Positions 35,675 through 44,293 are shown, counted from the first letter of the stretch. The stretch is 64,000 nt of DNA from Sphingomonas taxi (GCA_003240625.1 QFMX01000012.1:10039-74038); one strand, 5' to 3'. Notes: generated by a model from the letters alone, not told the origin. Numbers and translations: made by a program.

Positions 35675-36710
35675 ATGATCCGCACCCGCTCGATACTGCT
35701 CGCTCTCGCGCTACTCGCCGGCTGCGCGGCGCCGTCGGTGGAGACCGTTCCCCCGAGCGATCACTTCAACGGCACGCGCTTCTTCAACCCCGACGGCGTG
35801 CAGGGCAGTAGCGGCGAACAGAAGCAGGGTCCGGTCGCGCTCCTTGGCAATCTGGTGAAGCCGCCTTATCGGAGTTGGCCCGATGTTCCCGTAGCCCCTT
35901 CGCGACCGCGCGCGCGCGTCGACGGGCAGACGATGCGCGTCACCTGGATCGGGCACTCGACCGTGCTGGTGCAGACCCAGGGGCTCAATATCCTGACCGA
36001 TCCCATGTGGCTTGAGCGCTCGTCGCCGGTCCAGTTCCTCGGCGTGAAGCGCGTCCGCCAACCCGGCGTGCGGCTGGCGGACCTGCCGAAGATCGACCTG
36101 ATCCTGCTCAGCCATGATCACCGCGATCACCTCGACATGACCGCGATGCGAACGCTCTGGCAGCGGGACAAGCCACTGATCGTGACGGGTCTCGGCAACG
36201 ACCAGATCCTCGCCCGCAACGGCATCCGTGCGGTCGCGCGCGACTGGGGCGGGCGCGTAACATTGCGCCCCGGCATCGACGTGATCGTCGAGCGCGCATC
36301 ACTGGAGCGAATACGACCCCGGCGACCGCGACAAGACATTATGGGCGGGCTTCACCGTGACGCTGCCGGGCGGGAACCTGTATTTCGCGGGTGACACCGG
36401 TCCCGGCGACATGCGCTGGGCGACCGAAGCGCGCGCCGCCGGCCCAGTCCGGCTGGCGATCCTGCCGATCGGCGCGTATCATTTCGAAGGGCACGAGACC
36501 GACAACCACATCGGCCCGGATCAGGCGGTGACGGCGTTCGAACAGCTCGGCGCGGCCTACGCGATCGGCGTCCACTGGGGCACGTTCGAGCTGACCTCGG
36601 AGGGCATCAACGAACCGCCCGACCACCTCCGCGCAGCGCTGGTTCGCGAGCATATCCCCGCGAACCGCTTCCGTACGCCAGAAGCCGGCGAGCCCTGGGT
36701 GATCGAGTAG
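35675..36710 (+). pseudogene. MBL-fold metallo-hydrolase (NAPE-PLD/UlaG-like), frameshifted
   Basis: The first part (from ATG 35675) has a lipoprotein-type signal ending LLAGC, then VTWIGHSTVLVQTQG, and the metal-binding SHDHRDHLD. It breaks near 36297: the frame leaves the family pattern after VIVERA and stops at 36394. Another frame continues with HHWSEYDPGDRDKTLWAGF, then NLYFAGDTGPGD, HFEGHETDN and GVHWGTFELTSE, ending at 36710. The break lies in a GCGCGC run (36292-36297). A two-base loss there accounts for it. It is either a pseudogene or a sequencing error. If intact it would be an exported lipoprotein hydrolase acting on a phosphodiester or lactone. Confidence 0.82.
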
Positions 36711-36720
36711 AAGCGGGCCA

Positions 36721-36844
36721 ATCCTCCCCCGCCAGGGGGAGGTGTCGCCGAAGGTGACGGAGGGGGAGGACACGGAACCGAGGTTTCCCTTTCCTCCCCC
36801 TCCGTCTGGCAAGAGCCAGCCACCTCCCCCTGGCGGGGGAGGAT
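36721..36844. repeat. Palindromic repeat family C, copy 2
   Basis: End arms ATCCTCCCCCGCCAGGGGGA and TCCCCCTGGCGGGGGAGGAT with the inner pair GACGGAGGGGGAGGA and TCCTCCCCCTCCGTC. It starts 10 bases past the hydrolase stop and is followed 23 bases later by a family D copy. Confidence 0.92.
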
Positions 36845-36867
36845 CGAGCGGTCGAATACCGCCCTCC

Positions 36868-36951
36868 CGTCATCCTGACGAAAGTCAGGACCCAGAGCCA
36901 AGCAGGACCGCGGCCCGATATCCTGCGTCCTCACTTTCGTCAGGATGACGG
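36868..36951. repeat. Palindromic repeat family D, copy 3
   Basis: Inverted arms CCGTCATCCTGACGAAAGTC and ACTTTCGTCAGGATGACGG. It lies just past the stop of the family 5 UDG gene, so two different palindromic elements stand side by side between convergent genes. Confidence 0.9.
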
Positions 36952-36959
36952 GGGGCGTT

Positions 36960-37694
36960 TCAAACCGTCCCGCGCAACTCCAGCGCCCGCTTGAACACCG
37001 CGTCGAACATCTCCGCCGTCAGCACGCCCGTATTCACATTGTACCGCGAACAGTGAAAGCTATCGATCAGCACACGACCATCGGGCATCACATGCTCCGC
37101 CCCATGCGCGAACCGCGCCTTCGGCAACCGCCCGCCGAGCATCTTCACCGCCGACTGGTGCGCGATATGCCCCAGCGCCACGAACACGCGTGCGGTCGGC
37201 ACGGCATCCGCCTGCGTCTCCAGGAACGGCCGGCAGGTGCGGATTTCCTCCGGCGTCGGCTTGTTCTCCGGCGGCAGGCATTTCACCGCGTTGAGGATGA
37301 TCGCACCGTCGAGCGCCAGACCGTCCTCGGCCTTCGCGCCGTACGTGCCCGTCGCAAGCCCGAACCGTCCGAGCGTCTCATACAGGAACTGCCCCGCATA
37401 ATCCCCGGTGAACGCGCGGCCCGTGCGGTTCGCGCCATGCTTGCCGGGCGCGAGGCCGATGATGCCGAGCCACGCGGCGGGATCGCCGAACGCAGGCACC
37501 GGCGCGTTCCACCAGGTCGGGAACTCGATCCGCAGCTGTTCGCGCACCCCGACGAGGCGGGGGCAGAGCGGACAGTCATGCGGCGGCTCGGTCTCGGGCA
37601 GTGCGGAGACGGGCGCGAAGACGGTCGTGACGTCGACCTCGCCGGCCTCGTCGACGGTTTCGGTAGGCTCGGTGGTGTAAGGTGTGGAATCCAT
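36960..37694 (-). CDS. Uracil-DNA glycosylase, family 5 (UDGb type)
   Basis: The 244-residue protein has motif A GLAPGKHGANRTGRAFTGD near residues 81-99, where other families have a catalytic Asp or Asn but family 5 has none, and motif B DSFHCSRYNVNTG near 211-223. Cysteines in HDCPLCPRL, and in NAVKCLPP and TCRPFL, would hold a [4Fe-4S] cluster. Such enzymes remove uracil, hypoxanthine and ethenocytosine. A family 1 Ung is encoded at 49323, so the window has two uracil-excision enzymes. It is divergent from folK. Confidence 0.9.
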   Translation of the reverse strand: MDSTPYTTEPTETVDEAGEVDVTTVFAPVSALPETEPPHDCPLCPRLVGVREQLRIEFPTWWNAPVPAFGDPAAWLGIIGLAPGKHGANRTGRAFTGDYAGQFLYETLGRFGLATGTYGAKAEDGLALDGAIILNAVKCLPPENKPTPEEIRTCRPFLETQADAVPTARVFVALGHIAHQSAVKMLGGRLPKARFAHGAEHVMPDGRVLIDSFHCSRYNVNTGVLTAEMFDAVFKRALELRGTV

Positions 37695-37716
37695 GGGATT
37701 GCGCTAGGCGGACCAA

Positions 37717-38223
37717 ATGTCGCCTGCAACCCCGCTCCCGCCGATCGCGCAGGCTGCAACCTACGCGATCGCGCTCGGTTCGAACCGCCGCGGCCGTCAC
37801 GGAAGCCCTCAGCGCGAGATCGCCGCCGCGCTGGAGGCCCTCGGCAATGTCCTCGCACGCTCGCCGACCGTTGCCAGCGCGCCGCTAGGGCCCTCCAACC
37901 GCCGCTATGCCAACGCCGTCGCGCTGATCGCGTCCACGGAAGACCCCGCTACCCTGCTCGTCCGCCTGAAGCGGATCGAACGCAGCTTCGGGCGCCGCCC
38001 CGGCCGCCGCTGGGGCATCCGCGTGATCGATCTCGACATCATCCTCTGGTCCGGCGGGGCGTGGGCGTCGCCCGGGCTGACCGTCCCGCATGCCGCGTTC
38101 CGCACCCGCAGCTTCGTGCTCGGCCCGCTCGCTGGGCTCATCCCGACATGGCGCGATCCGCTGACCGGGCGAACGATACGGCAATTGGCGCAATCGGTTG
38201 ACCGAAAGCGGCCACGCGATTAG
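37717..38223 (+). CDS. folK: 2-amino-4-hydroxy-6-hydroxymethyldihydropteridine diphosphokinase
   Basis: FolK transfers pyrophosphate from ATP to hydroxymethyl-dihydropterin, the step before FolP. The 168-residue protein has YAIALGSNRRGRHG near residues 15-28, the NRRYANAVALI segment, and the signature RRWGIRVIDLDIILW (about 100-114) with the two metal-binding Asp. It is followed directly, in the same frame after its TAG, by a GTG and then the tRNA-Lys gene. Confidence 0.93.
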   Translation: MSPATPLPPIAQAATYAIALGSNRRGRHGSPQREIAAALEALGNVLARSPTVASAPLGPSNRRYANAVALIASTEDPATLLVRLKRIERSFGRRPGRRWGIRVIDLDIILWSGGAWASPGLTVPHAAFRTRSFVLGPLAGLIPTWRDPLTGRTIRQLAQSVDRKRPRD

Positions 38224-38244
38224 GTGCGCGGTCCACGATGGCGG

Positions 38245-38320
38245 GGGTCCGTAGCTCAGTTGGTAGAGCAAGCGACTTTTAATCGAGAGGTCCCGGGTTC
38301 GAGCCCCGGCGGACCCACCA
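38245..38320 (+). tRNA. tRNA-Lys (anticodon TTT)
   Basis: Acceptor GGGTCCG pairs with CGGACCC, the D-arm is GCTC/GAGC, the anticodon loop is CTTTTAA with anticodon TTT, and the T-arm is CCGGG-TTCGAGC-CCCGG. CCA is encoded. The anticodon stem is AGCGA/TCGAG: only the lower three pairs are Watson-Crick, and the top two positions are A-G and G-A. Confidence 0.95.
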
Positions 38321-38994
38321 TCGACGGCACGCCGCCTGAAGGCGCGCGGCGACGCCTGCCCGCGGTTCTCGCCGGCGCATCCGTCGCGGCGGTCGGCATC
38401 GTCCTCATCCTGCTCGTCGGTCTCGCGGTAGGCCATTGGCCGTTCGCGTTCGATCGGTCGATCATCCTGGGGCTGCGCGCCTGGGGTGGCCCGTCCTGGC
38501 TACCGAAGGTCGCCGCGGACGTTACCGCGCTCGGCGGCGGCATCGTCCTGACGATCGTCGTCGTGATCGTTGCCGGCCTGCTGATCGTCCAGCGGCTGTG
38601 GCTGACCGCGATCGCGATCGTCGCAGCCAGCGTCAGCGGCAACATCATCGTCGAGCTGGTCAAACTGCACGTTGCACGCCCGCGCCCCGACATCGTCGCG
38701 CACCTCGTCACGGTGTCGCACATGAGCTTCCCCAGCGGGCATTCGGCGAACAGTGCGATCGTCTATCTGACGCTCGCCGGCCTCGCCTCGCAGGTGACGC
38801 GGGATCGTGCGACGCGGGCGTATATGCTCGTCATCGCGATCCTGCTGGTCGGCGCGATCGGGTGTAGCCGGGTGTATCTCGGCGTCCACTGGCCGAGCGA
38901 CGTGCTGGCTGGGTGGAGCTTCGGCACGCTCTGGGCGCTCGCCTGGTGGCTCGCCACCGCCCGCGTGCGCACCTCAATCGGCGGCGAGCGCTAG
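38320..38994 (+). CDS. PAP2-superfamily phosphatase with no canonical start after tRNA-Lys
   Basis: The protein has the PAP2/lipid phosphatase signature: KLHVARPRPD (motif 1), MSFPSGHSAN (motif 2) and SRVYLGVHWPSDVLAG (motif 3), with six hydrophobic segments. It probably dephosphorylates undecaprenyl diphosphate or a phospholipid at the inner membrane. From the end of tRNA-Lys to GTG 38563, inside helix 2, the frame has no ATG, GTG or TTG; the next canonical start upstream is GTG 38224, before the tRNA. The coordinates given begin at the first codon past the tRNA (AUC 38320). A CUG lies at 38356. The 3' end overlaps the citE-like gene by 21 bases. Confidence 0.75.
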   Translation: MDGTPPEGARRRLPAVLAGASVAAVGIVLILLVGLAVGHWPFAFDRSIILGLRAWGGPSWLPKVAADVTALGGGIVLTIVVVIVAGLLIVQRLWLTAIAIVAASVSGNIIVELVKLHVARPRPDIVAHLVTVSHMSFPSGHSANSAIVYLTLAGLASQVTRDRATRAYMLVIAILLVGAIGCSRVYLGVHWPSDVLAGWSFGTLWALAWWLATARVRTSIGGER

Positions 38995-39807
38995 CAGCGC
39001 CTTTGCCGCCTTCAGATGCGGCGCATCGACCATCCTGCCATCCAACTGGAGCGCGCCCGCGCCCGGATTGGCGGCGAACAGGTCGACGATCGCCTGGGCA
39101 TGCGCGCGCTCTTCGTCCGACGGCGTGAAGGCCGCGTTGATCACCGCGACCTGGCTCGGGTGGATCGCCATCATCCCCGTGAACCCGTCGCGACGACCGC
39201 GCGCGGCATAGGCGGCAAGTCCGTCCAGATCGCGAAAGTCGGGATAGACCGTCTCGATCGCCGCCACCCCCGCGGCATGCGCGCCGAACAGCGTCAGCGA
39301 CCGCGCGAGCTGATACGGCGCGGTGTACGATCCATCCGCCTCGCGCGAGGTCGCGGCGCCGATCGCAGCGGGCAGGTCCTCCGCGCCCCAGGTCAGCCCG
39401 ACGAGCCGATCCGTGACGCCGCCATAGGTCCCGAGCGTGAAAATCGCCGCGGGCGTCTCGGTCGCGATCGGCAGGATGGCGATCTTGCCGCTCAGTCTGG
39501 CATCGAGCGCGGCAAGGCTCACGGCGCCCTCCGCCTTCGGCAGCACGATGCCATCCGGATTGGCCGAGAGCACGGCCGCGAGGTCGTCGTCCGCGAGCCC
39601 CGAATCGAGCGGGTTGATCCGCACGAACAACGGTATCGTCCGAGGCTCGGCAAGGAACGTCGCGACGCATTCTCGCGCCGCCACCTTGGCACCCGGCGCG
39701 ACCGAATCCTCCAGGTCGAGGATCAACGCGTCCGCGCCCAGCCCGAGCGCCTTGACCATCCGCTCGGGGCGATCGCCCGGCACGAACAGCAGCGAGCGGA
39801 GTCTCAC
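38974..39807 (-). CDS. HpcH/HpaI aldolase / citrate lyase beta-like protein (CitE-like)
   Basis: The 277-residue TIM-barrel protein begins RLRSLLFVPGDRPERMVKAL, and has LILDLEDSVAPGAKV with the metal-binding region, FVRINPLDSG, and GFTGMMAIHPSQV near the end. CitE-like proteins of this kind cleave (3S)-malyl-CoA, citramalyl-CoA or beta-methylmalyl-CoA, since no citrate lyase alpha or gamma genes are near. The start is GTG 39807, whose last bases overlap the galE stop (GTGA). Confidence 0.87.
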   Translation of the reverse strand: MRLRSLLFVPGDRPERMVKALGLGADALILDLEDSVAPGAKVAARECVATFLAEPRTIPLFVRINPLDSGLADDDLAAVLSANPDGIVLPKAEGAVSLAALDARLSGKIAILPIATETPAAIFTLGTYGGVTDRLVGLTWGAEDLPAAIGAATSREADGSYTAPYQLARSLTLFGAHAAGVAAIETVYPDFRDLDGLAAYAARGRRDGFTGMMAIHPSQVAVINAAFTPSDEERAHAQAIVDLFAANPGAGALQLDGRMVDAPHLKAAKALLALAAD

Positions 39808-40802
39808 CGACCCTTCTCCGCCAGCGCGCGCTCCCACGCCAGCGCATCGCGCACGATCCCGTCGAGATCGGCATGGCGCGGCGTCCAGTCGAGCCTTTCC
39901 AGGATCGCGCGATTGTCCGAGATCAGCATCGCCGGATCGCCCGCGCGACGCCCCTCAAGGCGACGTTCGATCGTCCGATTGGTAACCTTGTCGACCGCGT
40001 CGAGCACGTCGAGCACGGAGAAGCCCTTGCCGTAGCCGGCGTTGAGAATGTGGCTCTTGGTCGGTTCGGCGATCAGCACGTCGAGCGCGGCGACATGCGC
40101 GGCGGCGAGGTCGGTGACGTGGATGTAGTCGCGCACGCCGGTGCCGTCGGGCGTGTCGAAATCCGTGCCATAGACACCGACCGCGTCGCGCTTGCCGGTA
40201 GCGGCCTCGACCGCGATCTTGATCAGGTGCGTCGCGCCGACCGTCGACTGGCCGCTGCGCCCCTGCGGATCGGCGCCGGCGACATTGAAGTAGCGCAGAG
40301 CGGCGTAATTCATCGGGTGCGCCGCGGCGACGTCGCGCAGCATCGCCTCGGTCATCAGCTTCGACATGCCGTACGGGTTGATCGGCACGGTCGGATCACC
40401 TTCCGCGACCGGCACCTTCTCAGGCGTGCCATAGGTGGCTGCGGTCGAGGAGAAGATGAAGTGCGGCACACCCTCGACCACCGCGCTCTCGATCAGTGCG
40501 CGGCTCGCGGCGGTGTTGTTGCGGTAATATTTGAGCGGATCGCTAACCGATTCGGGCACCACGACGGAGCCGGCAAAGTGCAAGATCGCGCGGACGTTGT
40601 GATCGCGGATCGCCGCGCGAACCTTCGCATCGTCGGCGATGTTCGCCTCGACCAGTGCCGCGCGGCGGTCGACCGCCCAGTCGAATCCCGTGACGAGGTT
40701 GTCGAGCACCACGACGTCATAGCCTGCGTCGAGCAGCGCCAATACCGCATGGCTGCCGATGTAACCGGCGCCGCCGGTGACCATAACCTTACCGTCGATC
40801 AT
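39804..40802 (-). CDS. galE: UDP-glucose 4-epimerase
   Basis: GalE interconverts UDP-glucose and UDP-galactose for surface polysaccharide. The 332-residue short-chain dehydrogenase fold has the NAD motif VTGGAGYIGSHAVL at residues 8-21, HFAGSVVVPESV, the catalytic Ser in SSTAATYG and the Tyr-x3-Lys in NPYGMSKLMTE. The C-terminal NAGYGKGFSVLDV region is normal. The downstream citE-like gene overlaps it by four bases. It is divergent from msrA. Confidence 0.95.
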   Translation of the reverse strand: MIDGKVMVTGGAGYIGSHAVLALLDAGYDVVVLDNLVTGFDWAVDRRAALVEANIADDAKVRAAIRDHNVRAILHFAGSVVVPESVSDPLKYYRNNTAASRALIESAVVEGVPHFIFSSTAATYGTPEKVPVAEGDPTVPINPYGMSKLMTEAMLRDVAAAHPMNYAALRYFNVAGADPQGRSGQSTVGATHLIKIAVEAATGKRDAVGVYGTDFDTPDGTGVRDYIHVTDLAAAHVAALDVLIAEPTKSHILNAGYGKGFSVLDVLDAVDKVTNRTIERRLEGRRAGDPAMLISDNRAILERLDWTPRHADLDGIVRDALAWERALAEKGR

Positions 40803-40861
40803 ACGCGTCTCCTCTTTGTTGCGCGGTAGCGGCTTCCTACATTGGCGGAAAGGAGATCGTT

Positions 40862-41404
40862 ATGACGGATTATGTGACGCTGGCCGGCGGCTGCTTCTGG
40901 TGCACCGAGGCTGTGTTCAAGGACGTGATCGGCGTGGAGAGCGCCGAGAGCGGCTATATCGGCGGGACCGTGCCCAACCCAACCTACAAGCAGGTCTGCG
41001 GCGGCGACACCGGTCATGCCGAGGCGATCCGGATCGGCTTCGACCCCGAGCAGCTGAAGCTCGGCGACCTGCTCGACATCTTCTTTGCGACGCACGACGC
41101 GACGACGCTGAACCGGCAGGGCAACGACGTGGGTACGCAGTACCGGTCGGCGATGTTCCCGGCGGACGACGCGCAGAAGGCCGAGATGCAGGCTGCGCTC
41201 GAGCGGGCCCAGGCGGCTTCGCCCAAGCCGATCGTTACGACGATCGAGCCGATGGATACGTGGTACGAGGCCGAGGGCTATCATCAGGATTACTGGGAGA
41301 CTTCGGGCCGCTCGAACCCGTATTGCATGGCTGTGATCCCCCCCAAGCTGCAGAAGCTCCGCAAGAGCTTCGCGGCGCGGTCGAAGGCTGCGGTGAACGC
41401 GTAA
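40862..41404 (+). CDS. msrA: Peptide methionine (S)-S-oxide reductase
   Basis: MsrA repairs methionine-S-sulfoxide in proteins. The 180-residue protein has the catalytic motif AGGCFWCTEAVF (Cys11), then SGYIGGTVPNPTY, and NRQGNDVGTQYRS. The conserved HQDYWE occurs near residue 140. A resolving cysteine is present in NPYCMAVI near the C-terminus. AAAGGAGAT precedes the ATG. The gene stands alone and is followed by a family G repeat. Confidence 0.95.
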   Translation: MTDYVTLAGGCFWCTEAVFKDVIGVESAESGYIGGTVPNPTYKQVCGGDTGHAEAIRIGFDPEQLKLGDLLDIFFATHDATTLNRQGNDVGTQYRSAMFPADDAQKAEMQAALERAQAASPKPIVTTIEPMDTWYEAEGYHQDYWETSGRSNPYCMAVIPPKLQKLRKSFAARSKAAVNA

Positions 41405-41413
41405 GGCAGAATG

Positions 41414-41520
41414 GGTTCACGCGAAGGCGCGAAGGCGCAAAGATGTAGAGCGTGGATAGCCCGTACCGGCCTATCAAAACGCTTGAAACCTCTTCGCGCC
41501 TTTGCGCCTTCGCGTGAACC
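41414..41520. repeat. Palindromic repeat family G
   Basis: Arms GGTTCACGCGAAGGCGCGAA and TTTGCGCCTTCGCGTGAACC are inverted with few mismatches, around a core that also holds GGATAGCCCGTACCGGCCTATC. It fills the gap between convergent msrA and tsaC. This is the only copy seen in the window. Confidence 0.85.
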
Positions 41521-41529
41521 GATCTTGTT

Positions 41530-42534
41530 TTAACGATGCGCAGCACGGCGAAGACGATCGTTGATCGCTTCGCCGATGCCGTCGAGCGGGATCGGTGCGA
41601 CGGCGATCTTCGGGCTCTCGTTCGCATCGGCGGCGTGGAGCAGATCGAACAGCTTCGCGGCCGCTTCGACGAGGTTGCCTGAAGCGGATAGGGTCACGTC
41701 ACCCGCAACGTCACCAAAACCGATCAGCCACTCGCCAGAATTTGCCTCTGTCGCATGCAACCGAAGCGCCTTGCTCGGCGCGTAGTGGCTTTCAAGTTGA
41801 CCGGGCGCAGTAATCGCACTACCCCCCGGCGAAGGCCGGGGCCCAATTGGGGGACAATCATGGTGCAAGTCGTGCTCCGTTACATCCGACGTTCCAATGG
41901 GGCCCCGGCCTTCGGCGGGGAGGTGCGCTAAGAGCGCTTCGGCAGTGATCGGCCCTGGCCGCAACACAGTCCGGCCCGCCACGATCGTCGACTCAAGCCC
42001 AGCCTCGGTAGCCCCGTCGTCGATAATCAACGGCGCGTTCTCCCCGAGACTCCCCGCAACATGCGCCGCGGTGGTCGGACTAATCCCCCCGCTCGCATTG
42101 GCCGAGGGCGCCGCCAACGGCCGGCCCGAAGCGGCGATCAATCCCTGCATGGCCCGATGCCGGGGCACCCGGATCGCGATCGTCGCCAACCCCGCCGTCA
42201 CCAGCGAAGCGATCCCCGAATCCTCCCGCACCGGCAGCACCAACGTCAGCGGCCCCGGCCAGAACGCCGCCGCCAGCGCGCGCGCCTCCGCATCGAACAC
42301 CGCGATCCGCTCGGCCGCCGCCAGATCCGCCACATGCACGATCAGCGGATTGAAACTCGGGCGCCCCTTGGCGGCGTAGATCCGCGCCACTGCCTGGGCG
42401 TTGGTGGCGTCCGCCGCGAGTCCGTACACCGTCTCGGTCGGCACCGCGACGATACCCCCGCCGCGAATCAACGTAGCCGCCTCGGCGATCGCCGCCGTGC
42501 CGTAAGGTAAAATCACAGGGTGTGGACGGACCAT
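41530..42534 (-). CDS. tsaC: L-threonylcarbamoyladenylate synthase (TsaC/Sua5) with in-frame repeat insertion
   Basis: This enzyme makes threonylcarbamoyl-AMP for the t6A modification of tRNAs that read ANN codons. The YrdC domain spans about residues 10-200: IVAVPTETVYGLAADA, AKGRPSFNPLIVHV, FWPGPLTLVLP and PLAAPSANASGGISPT. The Sua5 domain begins at GQLESHYAPSKALRL (near 245). Between them, residues about 204-239 (PAEGRGPIGTSDVTE ... CPPIGPRPSPGG) are the translation of a family F palindromic repeat. Sua5 linkers tolerate variation, so the enzyme is probably active. Both domains are complete. Confidence 0.93.
   Translation of the reverse strand: MVRPHPVILPYGTAAIAEAATLIRGGGIVAVPTETVYGLAADATNAQAVARIYAAKGRPSFNPLIVHVADLAAAERIAVFDAEARALAAAFWPGPLTLVLPVREDSGIASLVTAGLATIAIRVPRHRAMQGLIAASGRPLAAPSANASGGISPTTAAHVAGSLGENAPLIIDDGATEAGLESTIVAGRTVLRPGPITAEALLAHLPAEGRGPIGTSDVTEHDLHHDCPPIGPRPSPGGSAITAPGQLESHYAPSKALRLHATEANSGEWLIGFGDVAGDVTLSASGNLVEAAAKLFDLLHAADANESPKIAVAPIPLDGIGEAINDRLRRAAHR
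41820..41924. repeat. Palindromic repeat family F, copy 2, inside tsaC
   Basis: Ends ACCCCCCGGCGAAGGCCGGG and CCGGCCTTCGGCGGGGAGGT with inner GGCCCAATTGG and CCAATGGGGCC match copy 1 at 6794-6901. About 105 bases (35 codons) keep the tsaC frame open. Confidence 0.88.
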
Positions 42535-42580
42535 TTCACAGGCCTATAGCGGGTCCAAACCGTAGCGATAAGAGGATGCG

Positions 42581-44293
42581 ATGGCCTTCACCCCAGCAAC
42601 CACCGAACAGCGATTCCTGCTCGACCATGTCGTGCGGATCGACCAACTTGCCGCGACCGAACGCTATGCCGCCGCCAGCGACGACGTCGTCGACGCGGTG
42701 CTCGAAGGGGTCGGGCAGTTCGCCGCCGGCGAATGGGCCCCGCTCAACCGCGCCGGCGACACCGTCGGCGCGAAGTGGACCCCCGACGGCGTTGTCATGC
42801 CCGACGGCTTCGCCCAGGCGTACAAGGATTATGTCGAGGGCGGCTGGGGCACGATCGGCGTCGAGGAAGAATGGGGCGGGCAAGGCCTGCCGTTCGCGAT
42901 CCAGACCGCGGTGCTCGACACGCTCGGGTCGGCGAACATGGGCTTCGCGCTGTGCCCGACGCTGACCGTCGGCGCGATCGAGGCGCTCCAGCATCACGGC
43001 TCGCCCGAGCAGCAGGCGCTCTACCTCCCCCATCTCGCGACCGGCGAATGGACCGGCACGATGAACCTCACCGAGCCACAGGCCGGCTCCGACGTCGGCG
43101 CGTTGCGTGCGACGGCGACTCCCCTCGGCGATGGCAAGTGGAGCATCAAGGGCACCAAGATCTACATCTCGTTCGGCGATCACGACATGGCGCCGAACAT
43201 CGTTCACCTCGTCCTCGCACGGACGCCGGGCGCACCGGCGGGGACCAAGGGCATCTCGCTCTTCCTCGTCCCCAAATACCGCCTCGACGAAGACGGCACG
43301 CCGGGCGAGTTCAACGATGTCCGCGTCGTCTCGATCGAGCACAAGATGGGGCTCCACGCGTCCCCCACCTGCGTGCTGAGCTTCGGCGACAACGACGACT
43401 GCGTAGGCGAGCTGATCGGCGCCGAACTCGGCGGCATCCGCGCGATGTTCACGATGATGAACAACGCACGCCTCAACGTCGGCCTGCAGGGCGTCCAGGT
43501 CGCCGAGGGCGCCACCCAAGGCGCGGTCGCCTATGCGCTCGACCGCGTCCAGTCCGCCCGCGCCGGCTCGCCGAACAAGGACTCGGTCAAGATCGTCGAG
43601 CATCCCGACGTCCGCCGCATGCTGATGCGGATGAAGGCGCAGACCCAGGCGGCGCGCGCGCTCGTCTATTACGCGGCGGGCCAAGTCGACCGCGCCAATC
43701 TCGGCGACCCCGCGGCGCGCAACCGGCTCGAACTCGTCACGCCGCTTGCCAAGGCGCACGGCACCGACATCGGCAACGAAGTCGCCTCGCTCGGCATCCA
43801 GGTGTACGGCGGCATGGGCTATGTCGAGGAAACCGGCGCCGCGCAGTATTTCCGCGATGCCCGCATCACGCCGATCTACGAGGGGACGAACGGCATCCAG
43901 GCGGCGGATCTGGTCGGGCGGAAACTCGGCCTCGACAATGGCGGTGCGTTCGCGGCTTTGATCGCCGACATCCGCGCGGAGGCGAAGGACGAACGGCTCT
44001 TGGCGCTGGTCGACGCGTGCGAAGCGATCGGGCGTAAGCTCGCCACCGCGGACGCCGACGACAAGCTCGCCGCCAGCTATCCGTTCCTCACCATGTTGTC
44101 GGTCGCAACCTGCGGCTGGCTGATGGAGCGGCAGGGCGAGGTTGCCGGCACCGACGATTTCGGCCGGATGAAGACCGCGGCCGTGCGCTTCTACCTCGAC
44201 CAGATCGTCCCCGAAGCGATGGGCCTCAACGCCGCCGCCAACGCCAGCGCGGCAGTCCTCTACTCGATCGAGCCGGAACTCTTCGCCGCCTGA
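42581..44293 (+). CDS. Acyl-CoA dehydrogenase with C-terminal extension (DmdC-like group)
   Basis: The 570-residue flavoprotein is longer than classic acyl-CoA dehydrogenases (about 380-400) because of an extra N-terminal helical segment and a C-terminal domain of about 120 residues, as in DmdC and related enzymes. Visible are MNLTEPQAGSDVGALRA (FAD/substrate), the GTKIYISFGDHD segment, and VYGGMGYVEETGAAQYFRDARITPIYEGTN, with the catalytic base Glu in IYEGTN. It oxidises an acyl-CoA to an enoyl-CoA and passes electrons to ETF. The exact substrate is unknown. It is divergent from tsaC. Confidence 0.88.
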   Translation: MAFTPATTEQRFLLDHVVRIDQLAATERYAAASDDVVDAVLEGVGQFAAGEWAPLNRAGDTVGAKWTPDGVVMPDGFAQAYKDYVEGGWGTIGVEEEWGGQGLPFAIQTAVLDTLGSANMGFALCPTLTVGAIEALQHHGSPEQQALYLPHLATGEWTGTMNLTEPQAGSDVGALRATATPLGDGKWSIKGTKIYISFGDHDMAPNIVHLVLARTPGAPAGTKGISLFLVPKYRLDEDGTPGEFNDVRVVSIEHKMGLHASPTCVLSFGDNDDCVGELIGAELGGIRAMFTMMNNARLNVGLQGVQVAEGATQGAVAYALDRVQSARAGSPNKDSVKIVEHPDVRRMLMRMKAQTQAARALVYYAAGQVDRANLGDPAARNRLELVTPLAKAHGTDIGNEVASLGIQVYGGMGYVEETGAAQYFRDARITPIYEGTNGIQAADLVGRKLGLDNGGAFAALIADIRAEAKDERLLALVDACEAIGRKLATADADDKLAASYPFLTMLSVATCGWLMERQGEVAGTDDFGRMKTAAVRFYLDQIVPEAMGLNAAANASAAVLYSIEPELFAA

